The position numbers and the translations under genes were made by a program. The notes under the pieces are model-generated. The model saw only the letters and a program-made list of their open reading frames with translations. It was not told where the DNA came from and made no database searches. Positions 23,566 to 35,608 of a DNA stretch of 64,000 nt are shown here, piece after piece; within the stretch, counting starts at the first letter, position 1; each line of letters opens with the position of its first letter. This DNA comes from Spirodela intermedia (taxonomy: Eukaryota; Streptophyta; Magnoliopsida; Alismatales; Araceae), in the NCBI GenBank assembly GCA_902729315.2, contig LR746272.1, positions 3,506,035 through 3,570,034 on the forward strand, read 5' to 3'.

Positions 23566-25230
23566 ATGACGGCAACCTTGACGGGAGCGTCGATTCCTCC
23601 ATCTCCCCCAAAAGCTTCTTTCTCCTCCCGCCCGAGGGCAGCGTTTCCTGCGCTGAAGATCGCTGCGACCCACCAGCGGCCGCTTACGAGGGAGGAAGAG
23701 GACGAATGGGGGGCGCAGATCCGCCTGTATTCCCGCGACGGGCGACCGCAAGAAGCTCTCACTCTGCTTCGAGAGATGATGCTGAGGGCCGACGACCACG
23801 GCGGACGCCCCCCGAACAGGGTATTTCTCAGTGCTGCGCTCCGTTGCTGTGCCGCTCTTGGTGCCGTTAATCTGGGGCGAGAGGTGCACGCCATCGTGGT
23901 GCGGAACGCCGGCTGTCCCGTGCACCGGCGCCATACCGAGACCTCCCTCATCGATTTCTATGGAAGATGCGGGTTTCTCCAAGATGCACGTCTTGTGTTC
24001 GACAGAATGCCCGAGAAAGACGTAGTAACTTATACCGCCATGTTATCGGCCCACGCCGACCGCGACGGTTTCGAACACGATATGACAGCGCTGTTCCGGG
24101 AGATGCTATGCTGCGGCGTCGAGCCAAACGCTCACACTCTCACGACTGTTCTCCGTCGGGTGACCCTGCCGCAGGGCCGCCAGATCCACTGCCACGCCGT
24201 CAAGAGGAATTTGCAGTCAGGCGCGTACACCGGTAATGCTCTGGTGGACATGTACGTCAAGCATGGTGCGGTGGACTGCGCCGAGAGGGTCTTCGCGGGC
24301 ATCAGTAACAAGGATACGGCCTGCTTCAACAGTCTGTTGACCGGTCGAGGAAGGCGTGGAAGCGCGACCGGCCTCGTCGCCGCATTCCTTGATATGGGTC
24401 TAGCGGGACTCGTAGGGACCCAAGCTACCTACGTTTCTCTGCTGAATGGATCCGCGGCCCTTGGCCTCCCAAGCCTGCCGGAACAGCTTCATGCGCAGGT
24501 CGTAGTGAACGGTTTCGTTTCCGACCAGATGGTACAAGGAGCCCTACTCGACGCGTACGCGAAATCCGGTTATCTGGGGGCAGCTTGCGCCGTCTTCAGC
24601 CAGTTGGGCGGCGCTGGGGCGAACGTCGTCCCTTGGAATTCCATGATCAGTGCATACGGGAAGCATGGGCGGGGCAGAGAAGCTCTCGAAGTCTTCAGGC
24701 AGATGGAGGCAGCCGGCGCTCGTCCCGACTACATCACTTTTACTTGCCTCCTGTCAGCGTGCAGCCACTCCGGCCTGGTGGATGAAGGATGGAGGCTGTT
24801 CAAGCTGATGGTTGACGCTTACAGAATTCCCCTGCGGGACGAGCACTATTGCTGCGTGGTGGACATGCTGGGCCGCTCGCGTCGGACGCGGGAGGCCCAC
24901 GAGTTCATCCTCGCGCTGAATCACAAGGTCGATGCTTCTGTCTGGGGGGCCCTGCTGAACTCCTGCAGAATCTGGGGAGACGTCCATGTCGCGGAGGCCG
25001 CCGCCGAGAGGCTGTTCGAACTGGAGCCGCACAGCTCCGGTTCGTACATGGCACTTGCAGCCATCTATGCGGCACACGGGCGGTGGGGGGACGCCGCAGC
25101 TGTCAGGGCGCTGATGAAGCAGCGTGGGGTAAAGAAGACGGTAGGGCGCAGCTGGACGGAGACTGACAGTGTGGTCCACAACTTTAGATCGGGGGAAGCC
25201 TACCAGCTTCCCGCATCACTGCAGAATTGA
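23566..25230 (+). CDS. PLS-class pentatricopeptide repeat protein, E/E+ type
   Basis: An intronless frame of 554 codons. Residues 1-40 are rich in Ala, Ser, Pro and Arg and poor in acidic residues, as in a plastid or mitochondrial transit peptide. PPR and PLS motifs follow from about residue 47 to 455; clear ones include LIDFYGRCGFLQDARLVFDRMP (about 128-149), NALVDMYVKHGAVDCAERVF (224-243), VPWNSMISAYGKHGRGREAL (355-374), and PDYITFTCLLSACSHSGLVDEG (387-408). The E domain begins near ASVWGALLNSC (about 456) and continues to GVKKTVGRSW (521-530), with an E+-like VVHNF near 537. There is no DYW deaminase domain, and the protein ends ten residues after the SGE. Such proteins bind organellar RNA sequence-specifically and often act in C-to-U editing with a partner deaminase. 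Codons are strongly GC-rich at third positions. The ortholog was not identified. The gene is tail to tail with FBW2, stops 295 bp apart. Confidence 0.92.
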   Translation: MTATLTGASIPPSPPKASFSSRPRAAFPALKIAATHQRPLTREEEDEWGAQIRLYSRDGRPQEALTLLREMMLRADDHGGRPPNRVFLSAALRCCAALGAVNLGREVHAIVVRNAGCPVHRRHTETSLIDFYGRCGFLQDARLVFDRMPEKDVVTYTAMLSAHADRDGFEHDMTALFREMLCCGVEPNAHTLTTVLRRVTLPQGRQIHCHAVKRNLQSGAYTGNALVDMYVKHGAVDCAERVFAGISNKDTACFNSLLTGRGRRGSATGLVAAFLDMGLAGLVGTQATYVSLLNGSAALGLPSLPEQLHAQVVVNGFVSDQMVQGALLDAYAKSGYLGAACAVFSQLGGAGANVVPWNSMISAYGKHGRGREALEVFRQMEAAGARPDYITFTCLLSACSHSGLVDEGWRLFKLMVDAYRIPLRDEHYCCVVDMLGRSRRTREAHEFILALNHKVDASVWGALLNSCRIWGDVHVAEAAAERLFELEPHSSGSYMALAAIYAAHGRWGDAAAVRALMKQRGVKKTVGRSWTETDSVVHNFRSGEAYQLPASLQN

Positions 25231-25525
25231 AACCACACCATTGCCGCCAGTCGAAGCTGGAATTCATGCACTTAGGTCACGGAATCAAGTAATTCCAAAA
25301 CAGGGGAAGAGAGATTACCCAATTTACTTCCATTTCAACATTAGATCTACATTACTCACCATAGCTCCTGGCAGTTCCAAGCAGCAAAGACTTGCAACCG
25401 GAACCAGGGAGGTGACACCCCTTAAGAGTACGACTAAACTAGAGAAGAAAGAAGGAAACTTTATGTTAGGGCAATGGTGTCGTGGGTGGGAGCGAGGATG
25501 GGCTAGCGCCCAAATTATTCGTATT

Positions 25526-27247
25526 TCAGGGAGAAGTAGGCCAATCAAACCCGGCAGAACCTCCATTAAACCCACCGCCATAGAACCTGACTTCCAGCCC
25601 TTCCAACCCCTGGCCATCGTCCCATGCTCCGTCGTCGTCGTCATCATCACTGAAGCCGTCATAGTATTCTCCAACCACGTCGTCCATGAACTCCCACGAC
25701 AAGTATCCAGACGAATCTGAGTAGTTGGAGCACTCATCCCAGTAATTCATCTCGTAGCTGTCCACAATCAACGGTCCCAGAACCTTCAAGCCCGAGTATT
25801 TCTCCTTCAGGAAGTTCTCCTTGAGCTTCACATCCCAGCAGCCCCGAATGTCCAGGAATCTGAGTTCCCTGCACTGAGAGAGGATGTCAAGTATCCCCAC
25901 ATTTGTGAGGAGAAGGTAGGCGATCTCAATGTGCTTGAGCTTTGGCATTGTGGAGGCGATTGCGTGGGCCTCATCATCCTGGCATACTTTCTCCGCCACC
26001 TCCACTGGATGCATCACACGCTTCAGCCCAACAAGAGCCTTGCAGTGCTTCCCAAATGCCTCCAGTGCGCGAGCGCCTATCTTGACACAGTAGCTCACAT
26101 CCAGGAAGGTAACATTGGAGAACTTCCCCGCAACTTCCTCCACAATTGGGTCACTTATCTCGCTCCTCGGCATCTCAAGAGTCTGCAAGGAACTGACGCT
26201 GGCAAAAAGAAGAAGAGAGAAAATGTGGAGTTGTGAGGCAGATTGATTTCTCTATGCAAAGTGCGATGAGTAAATTTCATGTTGGTGCGAAAATCAGGGG
26301 CTTGGAAGGGTGCAAATCTAATGTCGGAAGTCTAAGCCAAAGATACTTGCTAAGTCCAGTGGTGCTTTCATAAGCGTTAACATAAATGGAGACTTGTTTG
26401 GTCGTTAAACCAGAAAGTAAACAAGCATGCTTTGCTTCCTTTTATGGGTAACAAAGAAAAAGTTCATCATAGTTCTTTGTACATTACGTTAATGCAATGT
26501 TTCTAGTGACTCACAAAGGAGAAATCAAAAGATAACTGAAGACACCATGGATCACAAACCCCTCTGGCCACTAATGGCAATCCGAAAAATCAAAGTTCCA
26601 AGTTCCTCTTCCCTTTCTGGGAGAATTCATTGGATTTCTCAACACATTAATGCAAAGTTCTAATAAACTACAGTCAAGTTAGAGGTTTAAATAGAGTGGA
26701 AGACACTGCAGATCATTAAGTCCCTCCACAAAAAACTGCTTCGACTTTTCCTATTCAAGAACGATTCAAAATCTGTTTCTAAATTGATGAACTTCACTAT
26801 GCAGATGGCAGAGTCGGGATCAGAAAAGTATCTCGAACGCCAACTGGGAAGGCAACATATTGTGAAATATTGAAGCTTGGTTTCAGCGGTTTAGACAAAC
26901 AGAGTTTCTGAATTGAAACGCGAAACCAGAATTTCTTACTGGTTGGCAATGTAGCGAAAAATTGGGTCGTTGGGGAGGCTGGACACAGAGAGCCTGCGAA
27001 TGGAGCCAGAGCTTCTGGGAATGAGCAACTGAAGCATCCGACTGATGAGTTCGGGCTTGGACCTCTCACACCATTCCTCGATGTCAATTTCTTGCCAGCA
27101 GTAAGGCCCGGCCACTGCTCCTCCCCAGGATTTGCAAACCCTGGGGACAACAGTCAGGACGTCCTGGAGAGAAAGATATGAGAAGATCAGTCCCAGTGCA
27201 TCCGGGATCATCTCATCCCAGCGTCGGAGTTCGCTGCTCTCGCCCAT
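25526..27247 (-). CDS. FBW2: F-box protein FBW2-like (two coding exons)
   Basis: Read as complement(join(25526..26198, 26940..27247)), 326 codons plus stop. Exon 1 carries the F-box (about residues 8-50): RRWDEMIPDALGLIFSYLSL, QDVLTVVPRVCKSW and GPYCWQEIDIEEW. The donor is AACCA|GTAAG and the acceptor TTTGCCAG|CGTCAG, so codon 103 (CAC) is split after base 2. The junction restores NHVSSLQTLEMPRS, matching the family. Exon 2 holds leucine-rich-like segments (LDVSYCVKIGARALEAFGKHC, then MPKLKHIEIAY and LRFLDIRGCWDV) and an acidic tail with DDDDDD at about 287-292. FBW2 is the substrate receptor of an SCF E3 ligase, reported in Arabidopsis to target ARGONAUTE1. The length is close to the Arabidopsis protein (about 317 aa by memory). 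The name FBW2 is historical; no WD repeats are present. Confidence 0.93.
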
Positions 27248-28499
27248 GTTCCTGTAGCAGAAGTCAAAAGTTTTCCAATCTGCAAGAATCATGAAGAAAC
27301 ACCGAATCAGTGCAACGAAGGCCAGAAAGTCTATCCTCCGATCTTCAAATATGTCACGGGAAGAACTTAGTCCATCGCCTCGTACAAACGAAGGATTCGA
27401 GTCATCAAGAGTGTCAAAACGAACGATTCCGCCAACATACCCCGAAGAAACGTATTCCAACGAAAACACACTAGAGGCACAGATATTAAGATTACAGTAA
27501 GTGGAAGGAGACCGCCGTTCTTGCCTTAGTGAACTAAGGAGGGGAAAAAAAACGGAGATGCTTCCTTGTCTATTATAATTGAAGACATGGGAGAACATGA
27601 GCCGGGGATCCAGATGGCAAGCGGACAGGGGCGAGTGCAAAAGGCCCTGGAAAGACGTTAATCGCCAACTGAAACCAGAGTGAAAAGGAGGAAACTTTAG
27701 ACTGTTAGAGAACCAAAAGCCACCCGAATCACCCAATTCCTGCTTGTCGGTCAAATCCATTAAAGACAAGTAAACGTTAATGAAACCCAAGAAATAGTAG
27801 TTCACTTCTCAGGGATTTTCGTTGAAAATCACAGTAGGCAGCGATTCAAGGCAGCCCCAATGATGATTGAGGAAGACGATCTCATTACGGCGAGCTACTG
27901 TGCGATCTCAGGAGATGGGATTTGAACAAAACAAACGCCCCTAAACCCCTGGAAGACAATGCCGTCTGCTCCGAGACAATAATAATCGGAACCAGTGCGG
28001 CACAGGCATGGAATAGGGAACCACGATATGCGAAGAGGATGGGTGAGGTGAATCACGGTCCACTCACTAGGTAAGCAAGAGAGTCGAATGATTACGGGCA
28101 CCTGCAAACGGTTGATTGGGCCGAGGAACAACAAAGAGGGCGAAGGTCGTGTAGAGAAAAGAGGCAAAAGATAGCAGCGACAAGCAAGGAAGCCCCCCAT
28201 CCATTACAGATCAGCTAGCTTGAGCATCATCTCGGACAAAGGAGGAAGAGATAAATGTCGATTTCTTTGTACGTCAACGTAAAAATGGGGAAGGCAGACA
28301 CCATTGCGACCCAAAGATCCCATAATATCAAAATGGCGGATGCAGAAACCATTACGAATCAAGGAATCCAGATTGTAGAAAGGGGAACTGAAGAAAAGAC
28401 CCCTTTCAATTACAACATGCGAAAATTGTTCTCGCTGAAAAAATTGTGTTCCCTGAGAAATGGGACTATGGGGTAACATGGAAGATAAAGAGGGTTACC
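27248..28499 (-). other. FBW2 5' leader with probable intron
   Basis: Two acceptors lie just upstream of the FBW2 ATG on the minus strand: TTCTTGCAG|ATTGG (exon would restart at 27279) and GCTACAG|GAACATGG (restart at 27251). A good donor, GACGAAAG|GTAACC, lies with its last exon base at 28499. Together they suggest a leader intron of about 1.2 kb. The frame stays open well upstream of the ATG, but that region lacks family similarity, so 27247 is kept as the start. No transcript evidence is available here. Confidence 0.4.
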
Positions 28500-28868
28500 T
28501 TTCGTCGGAGCAGGAAGACGGACAAGGAGGAATCTTCCTTCCCCTCCCTCGCCGATCTGCCGCAGCAGACTGAGGTGGACTCGCCGGCAAATCGGTCTGG
28601 GGATTATATTACGAATAAAGATTTACAAAAATATACTTATTGGTTACCCTACATGTTGAATTATTCATTTATTATCATTACATGAATGCCACCTAAAATC
28701 TTTGCACTCACACGTACTTTCATATAAATTAACTAAAGTTAAAGGATTATTAGATTTCTTGAAATATTGAAATTAATCTACAAGTTGAGTGAAAATGAGA
28801 AATACTAGGACTAGGCACACCTGGAGAGGGTAAAAGATCGATATCGGAGGGGGCGGGGGAAGGGGGAT

Positions 28869-28875
<7 letters not shown>

Positions 28876-28901
<26 letters not shown>

Positions 28902-28955
28902 AAACCGAGTTCAGGGAAAAGAGAGCCGAAGAGCACAGGCCTAAACCCTAAAACC
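28876..28955. promoter_or_regulatory. GA microsatellite plus telobox upstream of FBW2
   Basis: A GA run at 28876-28900 is followed by CTAAACCCTAAAACC at about 28941-28955, which contains the telobox AAACCCTA. The cluster lies about 380-460 bp upstream of the proposed FBW2 leader donor, in a plausible promoter position. GAGA motifs (bound by BPC factors) and teloboxes (bound by TRB factors) are known plant promoter elements and have been linked to Polycomb recruitment. Any effect on FBW2 is inferred. Confidence 0.45.
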
Positions 28956-29907
28956 AGACTAAGGATGAGAGACATCGAGTGTAACCCAATAATGTGTTGA
29001 GAGAATTACGTTAGAGAATAATATTGATTGCCAAACACACTCATCGGATAACGTTTGCGTAATATGAACTCGCGTGGCGTGTCTTCGAACTACGATGATG
29101 GAGGGAGACAAAGAACGAGATCGTCCGCAAGAGCACTCCAATTTTCGAGAAGACTGGCAAATAACTCTACCACTGCCGTCGCACCGGCTACGAGAAAGGC
29201 AATAACTTGAGGGCTCTCGACGTTGGGAAAGGAGATCCTATGCGGAAAGCTGGGGGTGTTTGCTACCGCCCAGGCCTTCCTATTAAAACAAGCAGGGGCT
29301 CCTTCACTTTGCCGTCTATTTGATCATTAAACATGCCTTGCAGGCCGGTGAGCAGTATCTGCGTATAAGGCCTCTGAACACCATTTTATACTGTATTTGA
29401 ATTGATCCACGCAGATACGCGTAAACATCGACTAATCTGAGTTACACACATGGCCATGCCCAGAGGTGTCGACAGGTCCGGCAGATGATCCTTTAAAACG
29501 ATATAACAGCCCCTCCCCCATTCTTTCGGGATATCAGGCAGGGAGAGTCTAGAGCTGTAAATCTGAAGCTTAGTTTCTTCTGGTCTCAGCGCTGACCTCA
29601 GGCTTCAGATCCTCCCTCTTTCCCTCACTCGATCGCTCGCACAGTTAATTACGGCTCTTTTTCCTCCCATTGATGGTGCTAATCTGTGACGATATTCGTG
29701 CTCCTCTCCTCCAAGTTCCGCCTTTCAATGCCATTAACTGCACCCCCGCTGTGTTAAGTCTCTCTCTGTGAGCGACTCCGATAAGCCTTTATTGTTGAAC
29801 GGCTGCCTTTGTGTTGTAGTTGCCCACACACCTCCTCTCTCAGAGTGAAAGCCTTTTCGTTGAAGTTCTGTGAATATTTACAAGTCATATTGGGCTGACC
29901 CCAGCTC

Positions 29908-29942
<35 letters not shown>

Positions 29943-30910
29943 CTTTGGTTGAAACTGGGAGGGCTGGGCGCTTCCTCTGGGCGGTAGCTGGGCTACCGGG
30001 GAATCCTTTCGATCGGATTAAACAATGGCTTTTGAGTGGACGGCCCAAATAGCTCAGAAATGGGCCGATTGTCAAGTGCAGGTCCAACCCCAGAAAGCAG
30101 CGCAAACTAATGTTGCACAAGTAAAAATCCACAGTCATGGGATAATCTTTACAACTCTTTATTATAGTCTCTTGTAGGTATTATCAGCGTCGATTGTTAA
30201 CAAAGCAGACAGTTCTGGGTGAACTATTCAGAAAAACTCTAAATATTTTTTTTATACTGGAAGATAAAATTGCAAGAGGAAAGGTAGGAAATATACATAT
30301 AAATATTTACCGGTACATCATGTAAAAAGTTGGGTTGTTAGGTCTTAGATGAGTAAGACATGCTGTTCACACATGCTGCCTAGCACTGCTCGTTTGCCAA
30401 GAGCTGAGTTTTTTTTTGATAACCTGTAAGCTTAGAAGGGCATCAATGTCTTCCATGATCCACCTCCACTGTTCTATCACTTGATAGATGGTTTAAACTT
30501 CTATCATAGCATTATTCCCTTAATAGGCAGCAACCATCATATCTATTACTATATAGATTGGGAGGCAGCATAGCCCAACCTAAATATCATGTCTACTGTT
30601 TTGACAATTTCTTGACCCAATAAAAACTAAGTTGAACATTGGATTCATAGAGAACTTTAGATCCTTAAATCCTCAAAGACAAAAACTATTATGGTCCTTG
30701 GATCCACACGAGTATACAACAAAATAATTTAGTACCAAATCAAAAAAATTAATTTCTACATTTTTATTAGATAAATTAAGAAAAAATAAAATTTGAGAAT
30801 TGCAAAATAATTATGAGAAATGACTATATAAAATAAATTCAGTCACTAGAATAAGAGATAAGATCTTCATGGATAATATTATTGGGCCATCTAAAATTGT
30901 TATTTTTGGG
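28956..30910. other. Intergenic DNA with a CT microsatellite
   Basis: The interval is of mixed composition to about 30060. A CT microsatellite lies at about 29908-29939. The open frames here (for example 29870-30052 on + and 29878-30138 on -) span the microsatellite and have no recognised domain. From 30150 the sequence is AT-rich without recognised content. Confidence 0.4.
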
Positions 30911-32570
30911 CCTTAATAAGTCTCTATTATCATAAGTTAATAATTAGTTAATGATATATTTTATACATTAATTGATGATAAAAAATCTTATATTTATCTT
31001 AAATCAAGAAAAATAGTTTTTATGTGATTAATGTAATGATTTTATATGAGTTTTATATTCATATTCTCAAGTAAAAATAAAATAAAATACAAAAATATCA
31101 AAAGGGGAGGGGCTTGTTGGCCAATTAACACTTGGTAGTTGACCCATATAGCATTGTGCTTAAGTGAGTGGACCCCAATTGGGCAAAATATGAGCTGGGC
31201 TCTAGTGGCTGACCCAAGGACATGTATGTGTCACTCTTTTTTCACATCATCATGAGGTAATATATGATCTCATCACAAGTGTGTTGCATGAGGGTAGACC
31301 ACCTGCTATCTATTCACCCCAAGTGATCCTAGTTATTTTTTTTCAAGAGAAGACAACTTAAAACTTACATAGCCCCTACTTATATAGATCTAAAACTCTT
31401 AAAAATAACAAATGTGGGATGAAACCGCCCACAACATTCATCACCCAAAATAATATCAAAAATATCCTTACATAAATAAAACATAAATATGAAGGATATA
31501 ATGGGAAATTATTTGTTATTTTTATGTAGCCAACTGATCAATGAAGATTCAAAGCTCACCAATGCCAATATATATTTTCTTCTATTTTAACTCAATTTTT
31601 CTGTAGGAAAATAATCAATAGAAAAAATCGAGAAAAACAAATGATCGTCAATGAAATTTTCATCAACAAAAAATGAAGATCTTAGATTGCATATAAAGAC
31701 AAATTCAGGCATAAAAATAAAAGTTTTAGAAGAATCACATTCCTTGTTCTTAGTCAATGAACAAGCTGTTGTCAAGAGTAGAGGGATCCACCACAAGATT
31801 TATCATAACTTCTTTAAAGTGCTCCATTTGTAATATGAGTGTTCTCTTATTGCATGGACCCAAGGATGAAGCTCTCTAAAATGCACTCTACCTCTTTTGA
31901 TCTTAACTCCACTAGGTGACAACCATCAGAGACATGTCTCCATCAACTTCTATTCCACTGAGTGACAACCATTAGAAATACTTTAATGCCACCCACCTTC
32001 ACCTTCTAGACTTCGCACAAGAATTTAAAGAGTGTCTATCTTTTTACTATGCATGTCCAAAGAGAGTCTTTGAGGTCATTACCATCCTTCAGAAACCTTC
32101 ACATACATAATTTCTTCAATTTCATATCTTCATCTCAAGTCTTTGATTTCTTATGATCCATTAGGCACTTATAGATCTCAATTTCATTGATTGAATCTTC
32201 TAAAATTGCTTTTGTAATAATCACAATGCATAATTATATTTTCTCTTTAATCATCATTCTAGAAGGCACTGATGTCTACTTGACATCAACATCTTTTCTA
32301 TCCTTTTTCTCTAATTTTAAAAAGGATTTGCCTACAAATATTTTACTCCCAAAATCATAAAAAATCATATGCTTTAAGAAAATTCTAAAATTTTAATTGA
32401 AATTATCATATGTCCCTTGATTAATTTAATTTTTTTTCAACATTTTCAAGCTCTTTATCGATTTAAAATTGACGTATTTATGTAGAAATAATTCTAAAAT
32501 TTTGAAAAATAATATTTTCTAATTTTATAAATTATAAATTTACATAATTTAATATACAACAAATAGGTCA
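30911..32570 (+). repeat. Repeat family 1, copy 2 (LTR-like)
   Basis: It starts near CCTTAATAAGTCTCTATTAT and ends AAATAGGTCA. It shares in order with copies 1 and 3 the AAATGTGGGATGAAA box, GCATGGACCCAAGGATGAAG, two CACTRRGTGACAACCAT phrases and the 3' AT-rich block. This is the most diverged of the three. It directly precedes the minus-strand gypsy remnant. Confidence 0.5.
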
Positions 32571-32649
32571 AGGACTCGAGGCTCTATCTTTTGTGTCTTT
32601 CACTAGTGACCATTTTTGGTGTTTAATGTTACACATATTTTCCCTTCTT

Positions 32650-33300
32650 ATTCTTTATTGCTTTATTCTACATCAATATCCCTTACATGTATAAACTAGT
32701 CTTTCGATCCTGATTTTTAATGCTATTAAGGGTCAGTAAAAATAAATGTCAAAGTGATGACCATGTAGCTAGGGTATCTTTATTTGCCCTCGGTTTGTTG
32801 TAGTTGTGAATTAGAAATCTCTTGTTCAAGCACAAAAGGACCATGTTTCAAGATTACAAACTTTCTTTCATCTCTAATGGTTATTGGTACATTGTAATCA
32901 GCTTATGGTATGGAGATATGCATGAAGTGATTTAATATGAGTGACCAAGTTGTTACATGTAATACTATTGCTTGAAATTTTTGGTAGACACACAATCAAA
33001 AAGGGACAAAGGGGAAGTGGTAAACCATTCTAAATGGAAACTATTTGTATGAAAATTAACAGTATAACTATCAGAAAAAAATTCTTAGTCCTTTGAATGA
33101 TTTGACTGCTTTAAGTCATCTAATTGACAAGTAGAATATTGACCATTTTAGTTTGACCATTAATTTCAAGATGAATATGCTGCTAAAATTCAAAGATGAA
33201 TTAAGCCTTTTCCAAGTTTTATGCTAGAAGTCAAGCAAAAATTTGTGGTCACAACTAGAAGTGAGATTTTGGTGCTTTGATGACAAACTATTTCCCTAAG
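32650..33300 (-). mobile_element. Ty3/gypsy integrase remnant, minus strand
   Basis: On the minus strand, about 33260-33165 reads as DHKFLLDF, a stop, then HKTWKRLNSSLNFSS, resembling the gypsy integrase text DRDxKFxSHFW...LWKxLGTxLxFSS. One frameshift later, about 33170-33135 reads HLEINGQTKMVN, the relic of HPQTDGQTEVVN. Further down, GPFVLEQEI may be a relic of the post-integrase region. Stops and frame changes show it is dead. The clade is not determined. Confidence 0.65.
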
Positions 33301-35160
33301 AAAAAGTTAGTTACATTCAGTATTTTATTCACCATTTTACATGCAATGAACAGGTACATAGCCACAAAAATAAAGCATAATGCATTACCACAATCATTAC
33401 CACAAGCATAATGGATATATTCACCTAGGCCATTTGTCAAAATGTTAATACCAAAAAGAGTCATGGTTTTACATTATCTTTATTTTATAGAGCATAACTA
33501 TTGGATTTTTTAGCATTTAAGTGTTTTAATGATGACAAAGGATAATATGAATGAGGAAATTGTGCTACACATTGATTGTAGATCACAATAGGTTCAGTCA
33601 AGAATGAAACAAGAGAAATTCACTCAAGGCTAATGATCAGTATATTACCCCGAGTGGTTAAAGTTTTTTGAATATAAATTTATGTCATGTATAAATGCAC
33701 AAAAAGTGATTGAAAAAAGAACACAATGTAGAAAATAGTGAACCAATTGTTTTTAATTTTCATTAGTTATGATCTTTATGAAGTTAATGAATGTTTTATG
33801 AAGCTTAGATTTCATGCAGAGGTGTAATGTAAAACATTCTGATTTTTAGCCATTACAACTTACCTTTTGATAGCCTAGTATGCAGAATATGAAAGAGGTA
33901 CTTCAACCCACATTGGATGAATGAGGGTATGGAAAAAAAAGAGAAAAGCTAGAGACGCAATGCCAAAATTTACTCCACGAAGTTGCATGAGAAAAGAGAA
34001 GGATATAGTTCTTGCTCAACCCTTCAAAGTTTCTTTCAATGTAATAGCTTCCACACTAATTAAATGGATGGAAACTAAAATGCCAAAGAATGGAAACTCA
34101 TTTGCATTGTGTCATTTGAATATGAATGGTAACGGTTTGTTTGAGTACAACATTGAGTCACTACTCATGCATACCAAGAACCATCAATATAGAAAGAATT
34201 AACATTGTGCTATTATGGTTTTTGGCCAACCTAGACTCCATGTTGGTTCTATGATGAAAAACTATATCAAAGAATGAATTGTTAAAGTTAGTTTTTGCAG
34301 AATCAACTATTTGGACGAGAAAAGTCATTAAAATTGAGAGGTCAAGATCAATGGTAAAATTATTATTTTACATTAAATGTAAATTTTATTTCACATGAAC
34401 CTTGAAAATGCACAAATTACTTCCCTATGATTTTAAAATCTACAATATCCTTTTAGTATTTTAGTATAATTTTTTGTGAACATTTTGATATGCCCTAATT
34501 GAAGTGTTAACCTGTGTCAACAACACAAGGAGATAAAAGATGACATATTTGGTGTATTACAAAATAACAAAAGAAGTACCTATAATGATGTGCTACCTTT
34601 GAGAAAGACCAATTTTGCGATATTAAAATATATTAGGAAATCATGAAAGTCTAAGAACTCTCTACACAGATTGGGGAACAATGAATAAACTAAGATTGAG
34701 GGTAAAAGACACATTCTCAATGAGAAGCTTAACAAATTAGAAATTATAAGAATCAAGCCTCCAAAAAACTTGGAGCTATAATGACAAGATTAATCATTCA
34801 TTTAATATTGCATTTCAATCTGCAGCTATAGGTCCCTAAATGGCTATGCTTAGGAATAGAGATAGGGGAGGGTAAATCTATTTATAGAAATTCCCTCATA
34901 TTCAATCTCACTATGAATTTTCTCTTCTTATGCTGTGTTTTGCTTTTGGAAGGAGAGACCTTCTTGGGCTTATAGAGGCTTGAAAGTGGAGGATGATCAG
35001 TTGTTGAGACACATGCTCAAGAGCTTCAAAACTTGGCTGGAACTAAGTTGGAGATGGATGAAGCAGGGGGAAGGAATCGCCCGCGTCATTTTCTTGAATT
35101 CTCTTTACGCGGCATTGTTGTTTTCTCCGTTGCCCTAATTTGGAGAGAAGTCCTCTTTTC
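33301..35160. other. AT-rich DNA, probable further retroelement relic
   Basis: This should be the upstream polymerase side of the gypsy relic, but no RT or protease motif could be read. A 93-codon ATG frame at 33921-34202 on the plus strand is lysine/methionine-rich and has no recognised family. It is more likely chance than a gene. Confidence 0.35.
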
Positions 35161-35550
35161 TCCCTGGGCTTAATGGACCGGGTCGTCTTAATGGACCGGG
35201 TCCTTATTAGGCCTCAACGGCTAGATGTAATTTGGGTCGCGCCATAATGTGGGCTTCAACAGGTCTTTACTTGTTGGGCTAACCTTTAGTTGGTAGATCG
35301 TCTTTTGGGCTTATTGGTCTCATGTTATTGGACCAAGCCTATGGACTTAAATCAGGCTACGTCTTACTGGACCGTGCTGAAGATTACCGTAGGCAGCTGG
35401 TGACGGGAAGAAAGGGTTATGCAGGGGCTACCTCCGCCTGCACCTACCTCCACCCAGCCACACATGATTCACTCGTCGAGCGCCAACCTCTGCATGGACG
35501 ACGCAACCAGGTTGTGAGATCCTTCGCCGTGAAGTAGTAGGGCCGTTCCT

Positions 35551-35604
<54 letters not shown>
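35161..35604. repeat. Direct repeat and long GA microsatellite
   Basis: CTTAATGGACCGGGTC occurs at 35169-35184 and again at 35187-35202, an 18-bp period. A pure GA run of about 26 units fills 35553-35604. Several GGGCTT and TTGGACC words between them hint at a degraded transposon end, but no element could be defined. Confidence 0.65.

Positions 35605-35608
<4 letters not shown>

Noticed and set aside
25924-27505. Plus-strand frames across FBW2
   Set aside because: They are antisense shadows of the F-box gene, with no similarity of their own.
27248-27805. 186 extra codons in frame upstream of the FBW2 ATG
   Set aside because: The sequence lacks family similarity, and the FBW2 N-terminus is conserved from MGESSELRRWDE. 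A leader intron is the better explanation.
33921-34202. 93-codon ATG frame as a gene
   Set aside because: It has no domain and Lys/Met-rich content, and it lies in a retroelement-derived region.
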